Assembly (NCBI GenBank): GCA_028819195.1
Contig: JAPPMF010000008.1
Location: 62,001 to 126,000, forward strand
DNA: 64,000 nt
Origin: Bin55 sp028819195
GTDB lineage: Bacteria; Pseudomonadota; Gammaproteobacteria; Pseudomonadales; Azotimanducaceae
Direction of reading: 5' to 3'
Under the pieces are notes generated by a model that made no database searches, was not told the origin of the DNA, and saw only the letters and a list, made by a program, of their open reading frames with translations. The stretch's first letter is position 1; every line of letters starts with the position of its first letter. The translations under genes and the position numbers were made by a program. Shown in pieces: positions 1 to 9,073 of the stretch.

Positions 1-338
1 CATCGACGAACACTTCCGGGTGGGAGTTCCGTATCACTGGGATTGAATTCTTGGTACAAATCTCGTGAAATCGATTCGCGCTGTGCTATTTCACCCACTA
101 AGACGTACTCATCCCATTCATCGTGGTACTCGATAGTATGTACATCTGCGGGCCAAAAGTGTGCTAGACCTTTCCAAGCAATTAATGTAATCAATCCGAC
201 GACCGCGACAATCGAAACACCGACTGCCGTCGCCGATAACCAGATCCATGGATCACCGGAACGGAACCACCTACGTATGGAAACGCTATGTTTACGCTGC
301 AGACCCGGTTCTATAGGCAACCGGTCATAAGTTTCCAT
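1..338 (-). CDS. pstA: Phosphate ABC transporter permease PstA, N-terminal part
   Basis: The visible part is the first 112 or so residues, starting at ATG 338-336 and running off the left edge. PstA is the second inner-membrane permease of the high-affinity phosphate importer PstSCAB. The fragment begins with METYDRLPIEPGLQRK, then a basic cytoplasmic stretch (SIRRWFRSG) and one clear membrane helix (about residues 36-55), followed by a hydrophilic periplasmic segment containing EYHDEWDEY. That long soluble segment between the first and later helices is typical of the extended PstA/PstC variants of some Gammaproteobacteria. The start overlaps the 3' end of pstC by 14 bp, so translation is probably coupled. 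The assignment rests mainly on position behind pstC and on topology, because the conserved permease core is outside the window. Confidence 0.8.
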   Translation of the reverse strand, partial: METYDRLPIEPGLQRKHSVSIRRWFRSGDPWIWLSATAVGVSIVAVVGLITLIAWKGLAHFWPADVHTIEYHDEWDEYVLVGEIAQRESISRDLYQEFNPSDTELPPGSVRR

Positions 339-2532
339 AGCGCGCCCTCAGTCTTTGTCGAACAACTTCGGCAACAGTGTTGAGAAGAAAAGTAATCAGG
401 AACAGTACAAATGCTGTGAGAAATAGTATTCTGAAGTGCGTTGAACCAACTTCTGATTCCGGCATTTCGACCGCAATATTCGCTGCGAAGGTGCGCATTC
501 CTTGAAACAAATTAAAGTCCATAATCGGGGTGTTGCCGGTAGCCATCAGTACGATCATGGTTTCCCCGACAGCACGTCCCATCCCAATCATGATGGCTGA
601 GAAAATACCGGGACTCGCCGTTAGCAATACAACTCGAACTAAAGTTTGCCAGCGAGTAGCACCCAACGCGAGTGATCCGTGCACAAGGTGTTGTGGGACT
701 CCGTAAATAGCATCTTCCGCAATTGAAAAAATGATCGGTATCACGGCTAATCCCATGGCGATACCAATGATGAGTGCATTTCGTTGGTCATAGTCAACTC
801 CTAGAACTTCATACAACCAGGTTTTCGCATCGCCGTGACCTTGAAAGATCAAACTTGCGAACCATTCGTTATTTGCTAGGGTTAACCATCCCAATAATAC
901 CAGAAGAGGAACTGTCAGCGCGCCGAACCACCCGTCAAGACTAGCCCGGATTCGACTAGGTAGCAGGGTAGTCAAATAAGCAAAGAGTAAGACACCTAAA
1001 GGTGGAATGAGCAACAGCAACATAATGGCGGTTAGATGTTTTTCGATCAAAGGGGCTAACCACAAACCAGCGATGAAACCAAGAATTACGGTAGGTAAAG
1101 CAGCCATGATTTCGATACCGGGTTTGATAAGTTTCCGCATTTGCGGGGACATGAACATCGCGGTATAAATCGCCCCAAGTATAGCAATGGGTGTGGCGAC
1201 TAACATCGCATAAAACGCGGCTTTAATCGACCCGAATAACAATGGCATGAGAGAGAACTTCGGTTCAAATTCCACATCGGCTGACGAGCTTTGCCAAGTA
1301 AATGCTGATTCCTTGTAGCCTTCATAATCCACTTTACCCCAGAGAGTCGTCCAAGACGTTTCCGGATGTTTATTGTTAACTCGGAAAATATCGATTGAAT
1401 CATCATGTATTGCAATCAATCGATCAGCCCGGGGTGAAAAAGCAATCAGACGGGGAACTTTTTCAAGTGAAACTACGGTCCGTTTTTTAGCGGCTGAAGT
1501 GGTATGACCAATAAATCCACGACCCGAGTGATCAACTGCTAGGAACCCTTTTCTACGATGCTCCAAGATGATCTTTTTGATTGGTTTTGGGTAATCAAAA
1601 GTTCGAACCATCCGCAAGCCTTGGTTCGCTCCAATCGGTCCCAATATCCAATGATCGACTCTACCTTGATCGTCCGCGACTAAAAACGAGTATCGTCCTA
1701 ATACCGGTTCTGCAAACTGAAACGAACTGTTTTCCAGTCTAAAACTGCCGACCTGTTCGACAGATGTTCGTCGCGTCGAAGCGACATTGATAAGGCGATA
1801 ATCGCCATTTGTGACGTCAATTTCAAACAACCATCTACCCAGAGGACCGATCATTATCTCGACGTTGCGCGGCGATGGACTCCAAGCGTCTATGGTAGTT
1901 GACTTTGGTTCTTCAAGTTCGTATGCATCATCGACATTTAAATACTCGTGAAGATCGATTGAACCATCTATATTGAGTAATACAACGCGTAGTTTTTCGT
2001 CACTTCGAAAGGCATCGAAATCATTAATCGAACCGACATCGATGAACGAGTCATCAAATAGCACATCAACTTGGTTTTCGATGGTTCGGATCTCATTGAG
2101 AAAACGTACACGATGAACGATTTGAAAGAATACCAATGTGTCTAACTCGGTCAGGGCAACGAAAGTATTTGCTAACGGGTAAAGTGGTTTAACTGTTTTG
2201 AAGTGTGAGGGAGACACTTCAATTTCATCCAATATTGACATGTCTTCTGCGTCGCGGCATACCACTGAGCCGTCGGCATTTATCAAAGATATCACCTCAA
2301 AACTATCATCCGAAGAAACGTGTAGTACACCCTCAGTAGACAAGTCGAATTGATGGTCTAACGATACCGATGCAGGCAGCAACATAGGTATAACCACCCA
2401 AAACAAGTACGCCATGATTAAAACGATCGCACCGATCACAGCTATGCCACCGACGCGCACTAAAGAACGAGTCGCGCTGTTAACAACAGTACGCGACTTT
2501 GAAAGGTTTGGAAGTTGGTATTTTTCGCTCAC
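325..2532 (-). CDS. pstC: Phosphate ABC transporter permease PstC, long form
   Basis: Inner-membrane permease of the phosphate importer, 735 residues, more than twice the roughly 300-320 residues of E. coli PstC. One membrane helix lies at about residues 27-53. A large periplasmic insertion of about 370 residues follows, rich in beta-strand-like repeats (for example LLNIDGSIDL, FLVADDQGRVDHW) and possibly propeller-like. The permease core occupies about residues 430-735, with several helices and the cytoplasmic EAA loop (LALGATRWQTLVRVVLL) followed by GRAVGETM, the signature of binding-protein-dependent permeases. It lies 55 bp after pstS in the phoB-phoR-pstS-pstC-pstA order and is presumably induced by phosphate starvation through PhoB. 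The function of the periplasmic insertion is unknown to me. Confidence 0.93.
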   Translation of the reverse strand: MSEKYQLPNLSKSRTVVNSATRSLVRVGGIAVIGAIVLIMAYLFWVVIPMLLPASVSLDHQFDLSTEGVLHVSSDDSFEVISLINADGSVVCRDAEDMSILDEIEVSPSHFKTVKPLYPLANTFVALTELDTLVFFQIVHRVRFLNEIRTIENQVDVLFDDSFIDVGSINDFDAFRSDEKLRVVLLNIDGSIDLHEYLNVDDAYELEEPKSTTIDAWSPSPRNVEIMIGPLGRWLFEIDVTNGDYRLINVASTRRTSVEQVGSFRLENSSFQFAEPVLGRYSFLVADDQGRVDHWILGPIGANQGLRMVRTFDYPKPIKKIILEHRRKGFLAVDHSGRGFIGHTTSAAKKRTVVSLEKVPRLIAFSPRADRLIAIHDDSIDIFRVNNKHPETSWTTLWGKVDYEGYKESAFTWQSSSADVEFEPKFSLMPLLFGSIKAAFYAMLVATPIAILGAIYTAMFMSPQMRKLIKPGIEIMAALPTVILGFIAGLWLAPLIEKHLTAIMLLLLIPPLGVLLFAYLTTLLPSRIRASLDGWFGALTVPLLVLLGWLTLANNEWFASLIFQGHGDAKTWLYEVLGVDYDQRNALIIGIAMGLAVIPIIFSIAEDAIYGVPQHLVHGSLALGATRWQTLVRVVLLTASPGIFSAIMIGMGRAVGETMIVLMATGNTPIMDFNLFQGMRTFAANIAVEMPESEVGSTHFRILFLTAFVLFLITFLLNTVAEVVRQRLRARYGNL

Positions 2533-2587
2533 TTTACCAGTTTATGGGGAGACAGAATTGACAATCAAATGACAAGCCATTGATTAG

Positions 2588-3547
2588 CTACTCAATTCGA
2601 TCCAGTTCTCTGTCAAGTGTTTCAAGACCTAATGGTACATAGCCATCTTTTTGGACTATTTCTTGTCCTGGTTTAGACAAGACGAGCTTCAAAAACTCTC
2701 GTTCTAACGGTGCTAGTGGTGTGTCAGGTTTTTTATTTACATACACGTATAGATAGCGCGTAATAGGGTAGGAACCATTTCTCGCGTTTTCGAAGTCAAC
2801 GTCAACCGGTTCATCTCCTTCGATTTCAGCGATAGGAACAGCGCGGACTCCAGAGGTTATATAGCCGATTCCCGAATAACCGATTCCGTTGAGAGACTGA
2901 GTTACGGATTGTACGACCGACGCGGAACCCGGTTGTTCGTTGACTGTGTTCTTGAAGTCACCTGAACAGAGCGCGACTCGTTTGAAGTATCCATATGTTC
3001 CGGATACAGAATTTCGACCGTAAAGTTGTAATGGTCTCTTTGCCCACGACCCTTCCAACCCTAAATCACCCCACACCTGTACATCGTTCTCATAACCACA
3101 TCGTCGGGTTGAAGAAAAAATCGCATCGACTTGCGCGATAGTAAGAGCAGTTATTGGATTATCCTTATGCACGTAAACTGCTAAGGCATCGATAGCGACA
3201 CGAATTCCCAACGGTTTGTAGCCAAACCGCGATTCAAATGCTTCGACTTCTTGGTCTTTCATTTTTCGACTCATTGGTCCAAAGTTGGCAACACCTTCAG
3301 TTAAAGCTGGAGGTGCCGTAGCCGAGCCTGCGGCTTGTACTTGGATCTTTACATTGGGATACTGTTTCTCAAATTCCTCTTGCCAAAGGGTCATGAGATT
3401 AGCGAGGGTATCGGAACCGACACTCGACAGAGTACCGGATACGCCACTGACTCTTTCGTAGTCGGGCAAATCGTCAATCGCTACCAAATTTGTTCCGATC
3501 CCATTGGCAAACAAAGTAAGCATGAATAGATTAAGAGTTCGTCTCAT
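2588..3547 (-). CDS. pstS: Phosphate-binding periplasmic protein PstS
   Basis: Periplasmic phosphate receptor of the Pst importer, about 319 residues. The start was set at ATG 3547, giving MRRTLNLFMLTLFANG as a signal peptide; a longer reading would run into phoR. This ATG overlaps the phoR stop in an ATGA arrangement, so the genes are translationally coupled. Phosphate-binding PBP signatures are present: GSDTL near the mature N-terminus, the ligand-loop region AAGSATAPPAL, FGPMSRKM, a GRNSVSGTYGYF segment (the SGT phosphate loop) and NGIGYSGIGY. Having the receptor gene directly behind the sensor kinase, rather than under its own Pho promoter, means sensing and uptake are expressed as one unit here. 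Confidence 0.95.
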   Translation of the reverse strand: MRRTLNLFMLTLFANGIGTNLVAIDDLPDYERVSGVSGTLSSVGSDTLANLMTLWQEEFEKQYPNVKIQVQAAGSATAPPALTEGVANFGPMSRKMKDQEVEAFESRFGYKPLGIRVAIDALAVYVHKDNPITALTIAQVDAIFSSTRRCGYENDVQVWGDLGLEGSWAKRPLQLYGRNSVSGTYGYFKRVALCSGDFKNTVNEQPGSASVVQSVTQSLNGIGYSGIGYITSGVRAVPIAEIEGDEPVDVDFENARNGSYPITRYLYVYVNKKPDTPLAPLEREFLKLVLSKPGQEIVQKDGYVPLGLETLDRELDRIE

Positions 3548-4851
3548 GGTTGTAGTTCCTTGGGTATTGAGTAAGGTTTTAATGGTAAGTCGCAATAAAA
3601 CGTACTACCACGACCAACTCTGCTTGCTATAGCAAGTTTACTTTGATGTCGTAACAGCACATGCTTTACAATGGCTAATCCAAGTCCGGTTCCACCAGTC
3701 GCGAGGGAGATGTTTGGTTCAACACGATAAAATCGTTCGGTGATGCGTGGGATGTGGTTCGATGGAACTCCGATACCTTCATCGGTTACTTCGAAGCGTG
3801 CTAACTCACCTAATTTTTCCCACCGAATCGTTACCTTACCACCGTCTGGACTATAACGTAGTGCATTAGTTACCAGGTTTAAGAATGCACTTCGTAGTTC
3901 GTTTTTAACCCCAGAAATTTTAAGATCTTGAGCAATATGGGTTTCTACAAGGTGATCAGTACTCATCATGGGTTGAATTTCTTCCACCAGTTCGGCGATC
4001 ACTTTTGGGACATTGACGAGAGTAATCATTTCTACATCTGGCTTTGGTGAGGCTTCAAGTTGTGAAAGTGTCAGCAGATCCTCTACTAAAGATTTCATGC
4101 GTTGGGCGGGTGTGTTTAGACGGTTGATAATCTCGAATACTGCTTCTTGATCAAGTTTTTGTTCTGAGAGACTTTCTAGGTATCCAATCAACACGGTTAA
4201 TGGTGTTCTGAGTTCATGTGAAACATTAGCAATGAAGTTTTCTCGCATCGCCAGAATACGGTTGACTTCGGAAACATCACGCGCGATTAATAGCAGACTG
4301 TTATCTCTTAGTTTGAGAAGTCGTAGCTGTACGTGAACATTGTCGGCCGCAGGAGAGGGGATTTCTACTTCGTCTTGAGAATCCCCGTTGGTGCGCAACA
4401 GTTGTTGGGCACTGGGGTGGCGGAGGAAAGTGGAAACACTTGTTCCGATGTCGGCGGGATTTAACCCGAGGAGTTCATCAGCCCGTTGATTCGTTGCACG
4501 AATTGCGAAGTTCTCGTCTAACATGACGCAGGCGTCTGGAAGCCCGTCAAACATTTGCTTGAATCGTTGTGCTGTACTAAGTAACTTCTTGGTTCGATTT
4601 CTTTGGTTGTCAAGTGTATTATTGAATCTCTGTTTTACCGAAGCGTAGACAGACAGAATGTTTGTTTCCTTTCGGTATGGATTGAGTGACCACTGTTCAA
4701 ATTGTTGTCCTTGGATAGTTGAAAAAACTATCCATCCCATACAACACGCAACGGCAATCATGGTGGTGTAAACAAGAACCTGCAGCAAATAGCCAAATAC
4801 TAGCAAGAGGACGACTAAAACACTTAGTTGAATGACTGGTCGCCAACTCAA
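3544..4851 (-). CDS. phoR: Phosphate regulon sensor histidine kinase PhoR
   Basis: Membrane sensor kinase that phosphorylates PhoB when phosphate is low, 435 residues. Two closely spaced N-terminal membrane helices (about 8-46) carry almost no periplasmic loop, as in E. coli PhoR, which senses through the Pst/PhoU complex. A PAS-type domain follows (about 95-200; DACVMLDENFAIRATN). The HisKA dimerisation segment contains the phospho-accepting histidine in ANVSHELRTPLTVL. The ATP-binding domain shows an N box (NLVTNALRYSP), DEGIGVP and GTGLGLAIVKH. The start is TTG at 4851 and overlaps the phoB stop by 4 nt (TTGA), suggesting coupled translation. Length and order match the family. Confidence 0.95.
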   Translation of the reverse strand: MSWRPVIQLSVLVVLLLVFGYLLQVLVYTTMIAVACCMGWIVFSTIQGQQFEQWSLNPYRKETNILSVYASVKQRFNNTLDNQRNRTKKLLSTAQRFKQMFDGLPDACVMLDENFAIRATNQRADELLGLNPADIGTSVSTFLRHPSAQQLLRTNGDSQDEVEIPSPAADNVHVQLRLLKLRDNSLLLIARDVSEVNRILAMRENFIANVSHELRTPLTVLIGYLESLSEQKLDQEAVFEIINRLNTPAQRMKSLVEDLLTLSQLEASPKPDVEMITLVNVPKVIAELVEEIQPMMSTDHLVETHIAQDLKISGVKNELRSAFLNLVTNALRYSPDGGKVTIRWEKLGELARFEVTDEGIGVPSNHIPRITERFYRVEPNISLATGGTGLGLAIVKHVLLRHQSKLAIASRVGRGSTFYCDLPLKPYSIPKELQP

Positions 4852-5543
4852 GATTCAGGTTCTCGCATATCAAATCGGTAGCCCACGCTTCTCACTGTTT
4901 TTATAAGTTGATCATGTTTAAACGGTTTGAGGGCGTTTCGGAGCCGTAACACGTGAACATCAACCGTACGTTCAAACACGTAGGCAGTTCGGCCCCACAC
5001 CAAGTCGAGTAATTGGTCACGTTTAAATGCACGATTCGGCTGTCGCATAAAAATTTCTAAGAGGCGATATTCTGTAGGTCGTAAATGGATTGGAGTCCCA
5101 TTGACTGTAACTGCCCTTGCGATGGGGTCCAACTCAATACCGAGAACATTTAGTGTTTCATTGGAAATTTTTATCCTTCGTAACAATGCTTTAATTCGGG
5201 CGATCAATTCTTTTGGTGAGAATGGTTTTGTTACGTAATCGTCAGCTCCTGAAGAAAACCCTTCCAACTTACTCTTTTCTTCTTGTCGAGCAGTCAAGAC
5301 AAGGATAGGTAAATCTTCCGTGATCGGATTAGTTCTAATGCGTTTCGTAAGTTCAATCCCACTCATTTGCGGTAGCATCCAATCGATTACCGCGATTGAT
5401 GGTAGGCGATTCTCAAGAATCTGTAACGCCTCTTCGGCTGTACTTGCAACAATTGTGTCAAATTTAGCGCGGCTAAGAGTAAATCTTAAGAGTTCACAGA
5501 CGTCGGGTTCATCCTCGACGACTAAAACTGAGTGAGTACTCAT
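4848..5543 (-). CDS. phoB: Phosphate regulon response regulator PhoB
   Basis: OmpR/PhoB-family DNA-binding response regulator, 231 residues, the usual length. The receiver domain occupies about 1-120 with the acidic pocket VVEDEPD, the phospho-accepting Asp in VIDWMLPQMSG, the conserved Thr in VLTARQEE and Lys in YVTKPFSP. The winged-helix effector domain (about 135-228) has HLRPTEYRLLEIF and the recognition region YVFERTVDVHVLRLRNAL. It is the first gene of the phoB-phoR-pstS-pstC-pstA operon. I did not find a convincing canonical Pho box upstream, although two inverted repeats occur there. Confidence 0.96.
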   Translation of the reverse strand: MSTHSVLVVEDEPDVCELLRFTLSRAKFDTIVASTAEEALQILENRLPSIAVIDWMLPQMSGIELTKRIRTNPITEDLPILVLTARQEEKSKLEGFSSGADDYVTKPFSPKELIARIKALLRRIKISNETLNVLGIELDPIARAVTVNGTPIHLRPTEYRLLEIFMRQPNRAFKRDQLLDLVWGRTAYVFERTVDVHVLRLRNALKPFKHDQLIKTVRSVGYRFDMREPES

Positions 5544-6208
5544 GGATTGAGAATCTGACGGTGGTTTTAAGCTTGGCAGTATTAAACTTAAAAACTATAA
5601 CAGTTTTGTTAACACTTTGTGATTATTGGAACAAAGTGCCTTTGAATTCACGAAAACTTGTTGTGAGAAGCTTAACGGATATTTTACGAGCATATTGCCC
5701 GCGTGTGAGTGCATTCGCTACTCAAACAGAGTAGTCGAGATGCTGTGTAGGAAATTCGTGTAACTCTCAGAGGAATTGCCCATATTGTACTACACGGGTA
5801 ACCATATACAGTCGAGATATACCTTGATAGATAAGGACTAGTTATTCCAATTCTTTTGACACGATTTGTTTAAACGTTTGACACATAACAATTACCTATT
5901 TACTTCTAGATTTAGTCGCCTTAAACTCTTTGCGAAATTGAATTCGCGTGTAAGTGTTGTAGAAAATCAGACATTGTGGTTAAAATGTTGTGCCGATGCG
6001 TTGACGAATAACAACAGACACAAGTTTGAAATTAATTTCGCTTCAGCATCGTTAAATCGTAAAATAACTTTTTCAGTTCAAGTATAAAATTTAATTCTAG
6101 ATCGTTTACCCGTTGAGATTATCGGATAATCGGCGACAGTTATAGCGGTCAAAGAAATTAAATAGCTTGTTCTAAGTTTAGTACAGTACAGGAATGGAAG
6201 GAGTCTTT
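5544..6208. other. Divergent intergenic region between phoB and the TonB operon
   Basis: About 660 bp of AT-rich DNA separates two divergently transcribed operons. It contains two inverted repeats just upstream of phoB (5591-5607 and 5613-5638). It also contains two TTGACA boxes in the plus orientation at 5856-5861 and 5878-5883, spaced 22 bp apart and separated by the palindrome GTTTAAAC; neither has a good -10 at normal spacing. The remainder shows no recognisable gene. A 73-codon open frame at 5866-6087 has no supporting ribosome-binding site or family features. Confidence 0.6.
5591..5638. promoter_or_regulatory. Two adjacent inverted repeats upstream of phoB
   Basis: AAAACT(ATAAC)AGTTTT at 5591-5607 is followed by a perfect 8-bp inverted repeat, CACTTTGT and ACAAAGTG, with a 10-bp spacer at 5613-5638. 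They lie 48-95 bp upstream of the phoB start, where a promoter and operators are expected. Neither resembles the direct-repeat Pho box. An operator role is an inference from position and symmetry. Confidence 0.35.
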
Positions 6209-7003
6209 ATGACCCATTTGGGAAGAGAGAACTGTAACACCCGAATTCAATGTATTCTGATCGCAACTTTGGTACTTCTCAGCGGAAGTCTGTTCGCACA
6301 GGCAACGCTGGAGGATATTTTCGATGTTGCGAAACAAATGAATGAAGATGCAATCGCGGCGCAAGCACAAGTTGATCATCTCGACGATGAAATCGGGAAA
6401 GCCGTTGCCAAATACGAAAGCGTACTCCACGCTGTCGATGGACAGAAGGTGTACAACAGAAGTAGGCAATTGCTGGTTAACAGACAAAACGATGAATTAC
6501 AAACACTCAATGAGTCCATTGAAGAGGTCACGAGTATTCAACGCGATATCGTTCCCTTGATGTTTGAGATGGTTGAAGCACTAGATCAGTTAGTTGAAAA
6601 CGACTTACCGTTCCTTTACGAAGCACGGACCGATCGTGTGCTCAAGTTAAGAGATATGCTGACGGATCCAGGAGTATCTAATTCAGAAAAATTTTCCCAG
6701 ATTTTGCGCGGTTTCCGCATCGAATCTGAGTACGGTAGGACTATGGATGCGACGCGGGCTGAGAACTTTGAAATCGATGGAAATAAATTTGATGTGGATA
6801 TCTTGCGAGTAGGCAGAATCGCGTTAATGTATCAGACCACCGACGGGAAACATACCGGTTGGTGGAATCCAGCAGAAGGTGTGCGCGATTGGGAAGCACT
6901 TGACAATAGCTATACCGCGCATGTACGTAACGGATTAAAAATGGCCAATAAAACCATGACTGGTGGTCTTTTCCGTGTTCCAATACTAGTTCCTGAGGAG
7001 TAA
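6209..7003 (+). CDS. DUF3450 family periplasmic coiled-coil protein of a TonB system
   Basis: Member of the DUF3450 family, found almost only beside ExbB/ExbD/TonB genes in Gammaproteobacteria; its biochemical role is not established. The start was set at ATG 6209 because a strong GGAAGGAG ribosome-binding site sits just upstream; a longer start at 6194 would lie inside that site. About 264 residues. An N-terminal signal peptide ends near LLSGSLFAQA. A long helical region (about 25-120) looks coiled-coil, and the C-terminal part has the family-typical YQTTDGKHTGWWNP segment followed by the conclusion LFRVPI. It is the first gene of the operon, 5 bp before the large ExbB-like gene, so it probably works in the periplasm with that proton channel. 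Confidence 0.88.
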   Translation: MTHLGRENCNTRIQCILIATLVLLSGSLFAQATLEDIFDVAKQMNEDAIAAQAQVDHLDDEIGKAVAKYESVLHAVDGQKVYNRSRQLLVNRQNDELQTLNESIEEVTSIQRDIVPLMFEMVEALDQLVENDLPFLYEARTDRVLKLRDMLTDPGVSNSEKFSQILRGFRIESEYGRTMDATRAENFEIDGNKFDVDILRVGRIALMYQTTDGKHTGWWNPAEGVRDWEALDNSYTAHVRNGLKMANKTMTGGLFRVPILVPEE

Positions 7004-7008
7004 GAAAT

Positions 7009-8517
7009 ATGAAATCTGTTATGACACGCTGCTTTTTATTCCTTGCTGTATTGATGTTGACAGCATTTTATGTTTCAGCCCAGGAAAATGATGAATCAAC
7101 CGAGTCTTCAAATGCCTTGATTGACTCAGGACTTACGATTAACCAAGCTGCTAGTTTAGACGAACTCTTAGAGAATATTAAAGAAGGTCGTATAACTGAA
7201 AACAATATGCACGAACAACGCGTTCTAGACTTTCAACGTCGAGCTAATGATCAACAAACATTGTTGAAACAAACTGAAGATGAACTCGTTCGACAACAAG
7301 GTATCGGAAAAGACCTCGAAGAGCAATTCGAAGACAACAAAATTGAAATTGCCAATAAGCAAGAAGAACTTGATACAAAATTAGGTACATTAAGAGAGCT
7401 ATTTGGCGTCATTCAACAGGTGGCTGGCGATACCCGTGGAGTGTTTAATGCCTCTGTAGTCAGTGGGGAGTTACCCCCTGAACGTGGTGAGTTTTTGGGT
7501 GATCTAGCCGTGAAAATGGGGACTAGTTCCGATTTGGCAACCATTGATGAATTAACCATGGTCTTCTACTATCTACAACAGCACATCAATGAAACAGGCC
7601 GTGTCTCTCGATTCACTGGTGAAGTTACAACTCACAGTGGAAACCAAGTAAAGACTCCCTTGCTACGTGTTGGTGCGTTCAACATTGTCTCTCGAGATGG
7701 CTACGTCAATTTTGATACGACATTGCAAAAAATCGTCGAGTTACCACGACAACCGTCTGCTGAGTTTGCTAGTACCGCAAAACGTATGAGTCGTGCTAGA
7801 CCAGGTGAGGTCGTCGCGTTTGCGATTGATCCAACTCGAGGTGGTTTACTTAGCTTGGAAACTGAACGTGCGACCTTGGGAGAAATGGTGGGGACTCCGT
7901 TTGGTGGAATTATGAATGGTAGTTGTTTTTTGCCGTTTTGTGATGGGCAAGGAGGGACCGTCGGATCGATCATTATTCTCGTCGGGATTATTGGGGTCAT
8001 ACTGGCTGTGACTCGCATGATTATTTTGTTCTTCATTGGTCGTAAAGTTACTGCGCAACGTCAAGATCTCGAGAATCCTCGAGACGACAATCCGTTGGGT
8101 AGGTTATTGACAATCTATCACAGTAATCGGGATGTAGATAACGAGACGTTACAGTTAAAAATGGGAGAAGCTATTCTCTCGGAAATGCCAGTACTGACGA
8201 GACACATTTCGATTGTGCAGGTGATCTCCGTAGTCGCACCTCTAATGGGGTTACTTGGTACAGTAATTGGTATGATTCAGACTTTCCAAGCCATTACGTT
8301 GTTTGGAACCGGAGATCCTAAGATTATGGCGGGTGGTATTTCTACAGCACTAATGACCACTGTATTAGGTCTTTGTGTTGCGATTCCAACTGTTTTGCTA
8401 CATGCATTAACCTCCCAATTCAGTCGTTCGGTTATTCATGTTTTAGACGAACAATCGGAAGGGATCATTGCACAGCATGCTGAAGACCGAGGTACACCGA
8501 TTCGCGAAACTGCCTAA
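7009..8517 (+). CDS. Large ExbB/TolQ-family proton channel with periplasmic coiled coil
   Basis: Inner-membrane MotA/TolQ/ExbB-type proton channel subunit of 502 residues, twice the usual ExbB length. It starts with a signal peptide (cleavage near FYVSAQEN). A hydrophilic heptad-rich region follows at about 60-145, then a soluble domain (about 150-290). A membrane helix lies near 320-345 (GSIIILVGIIGVILAV). The C-terminal MotA_ExbB domain contains VVAPLMGLLGTVIGMIQTFQ and GGISTALMTTVLGLCVAIP, the channel-lining helices. This is the long ExbB seen beside DUF3450 in gammaproteobacterial TonB systems (comparable to TtpC-type proteins). The N-terminal extension presumably contacts the DUF3450 protein. 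A shorter ExbB follows 31 bp downstream. Confidence 0.9.
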   Translation: MKSVMTRCFLFLAVLMLTAFYVSAQENDESTESSNALIDSGLTINQAASLDELLENIKEGRITENNMHEQRVLDFQRRANDQQTLLKQTEDELVRQQGIGKDLEEQFEDNKIEIANKQEELDTKLGTLRELFGVIQQVAGDTRGVFNASVVSGELPPERGEFLGDLAVKMGTSSDLATIDELTMVFYYLQQHINETGRVSRFTGEVTTHSGNQVKTPLLRVGAFNIVSRDGYVNFDTTLQKIVELPRQPSAEFASTAKRMSRARPGEVVAFAIDPTRGGLLSLETERATLGEMVGTPFGGIMNGSCFLPFCDGQGGTVGSIIILVGIIGVILAVTRMIILFFIGRKVTAQRQDLENPRDDNPLGRLLTIYHSNRDVDNETLQLKMGEAILSEMPVLTRHISIVQVISVVAPLMGLLGTVIGMIQTFQAITLFGTGDPKIMAGGISTALMTTVLGLCVAIPTVLLHALTSQFSRSVIHVLDEQSEGIIAQHAEDRGTPIRETA

Positions 8518-8548
8518 AATCGGTTAATATTCGTTTAGAGGCGAAGCA

Positions 8549-9061
8549 ATGGAACTGTATTTAGACATCACAAGGTTCTTTGACCAAGGCGGCGATGTGA
8601 TTCTGCTCATTGCCGCTACGACGTTCGTTATGTGGATGTTGATTCTAGAACGATTCTGGTATTTTTTTCGTGAACACAAGGCGATGTCCAATGGTGTTCT
8701 CACCAATTGGGAGAATCGTGACGAACGGACGTCGTGGTCCGCGCACGTTATACGTACAGCATTGTTATCGGACGCCAAGTCAAAAATTCGCGGTAGCATG
8801 CCCATTATCTTGACCTGTATCACACTGTGTCCGTTACTTGGACTTTTAGGGACCGTGACGGGTATGATTCAAGTCTTTGATGCGATGGCGACGCAAGGTG
8901 GAAATGCCCGATCAATGGCGGCTGGTGTATCGGCGGCGACGATTCCGACAATGTCTGGCATGATTGCTTCGCTTTCGGGTATTATGGGATCGACTTTCCT
9001 TCGACGTAAGATTAACACAGAAACGGAATTGTTAGATCAGGCGTTAACACTAGATCACTAG
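8549..9061 (+). CDS. exbB: Biopolymer transport protein ExbB (short form)
   Basis: Second MotA/TolQ/ExbB proton channel protein, 170 residues. An N-terminal membrane helix (about 18-36; ILLIAATTFVMWMLI) precedes a short cytoplasmic part with RFWYFF, then two channel helices: TCITLCPLLGLLGTVTGMIQ and MAAGVSAATIPTMSGMIAS. ExbB forms a pentamer around the ExbD dimer and uses the proton gradient to energise TonB. Two ExbB-type genes of different length in one operon is the normal layout of this class of TonB system. Confidence 0.92.
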   Translation: MELYLDITRFFDQGGDVILLIAATTFVMWMLILERFWYFFREHKAMSNGVLTNWENRDERTSWSAHVIRTALLSDAKSKIRGSMPIILTCITLCPLLGLLGTVTGMIQVFDAMATQGGNARSMAAGVSAATIPTMSGMIASLSGIMGSTFLRRKINTETELLDQALTLDH

Positions 9062-9073
9062 AGAAACTAAGTT

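Noticed and set aside
5544..5700. Canonical Pho box before phoB
   Set aside because: CTGTTAT and CTGCCAA-like hexamers occur on the minus strand but are 25 bp apart, not the 11-bp direct repeat required.
5866..6087. 73-codon open frame between phoB and the TonB operon
   Set aside because: No ribosome-binding site, no domain, and Asn/Lys/Phe-rich translation typical of AT-rich non-coding DNA.
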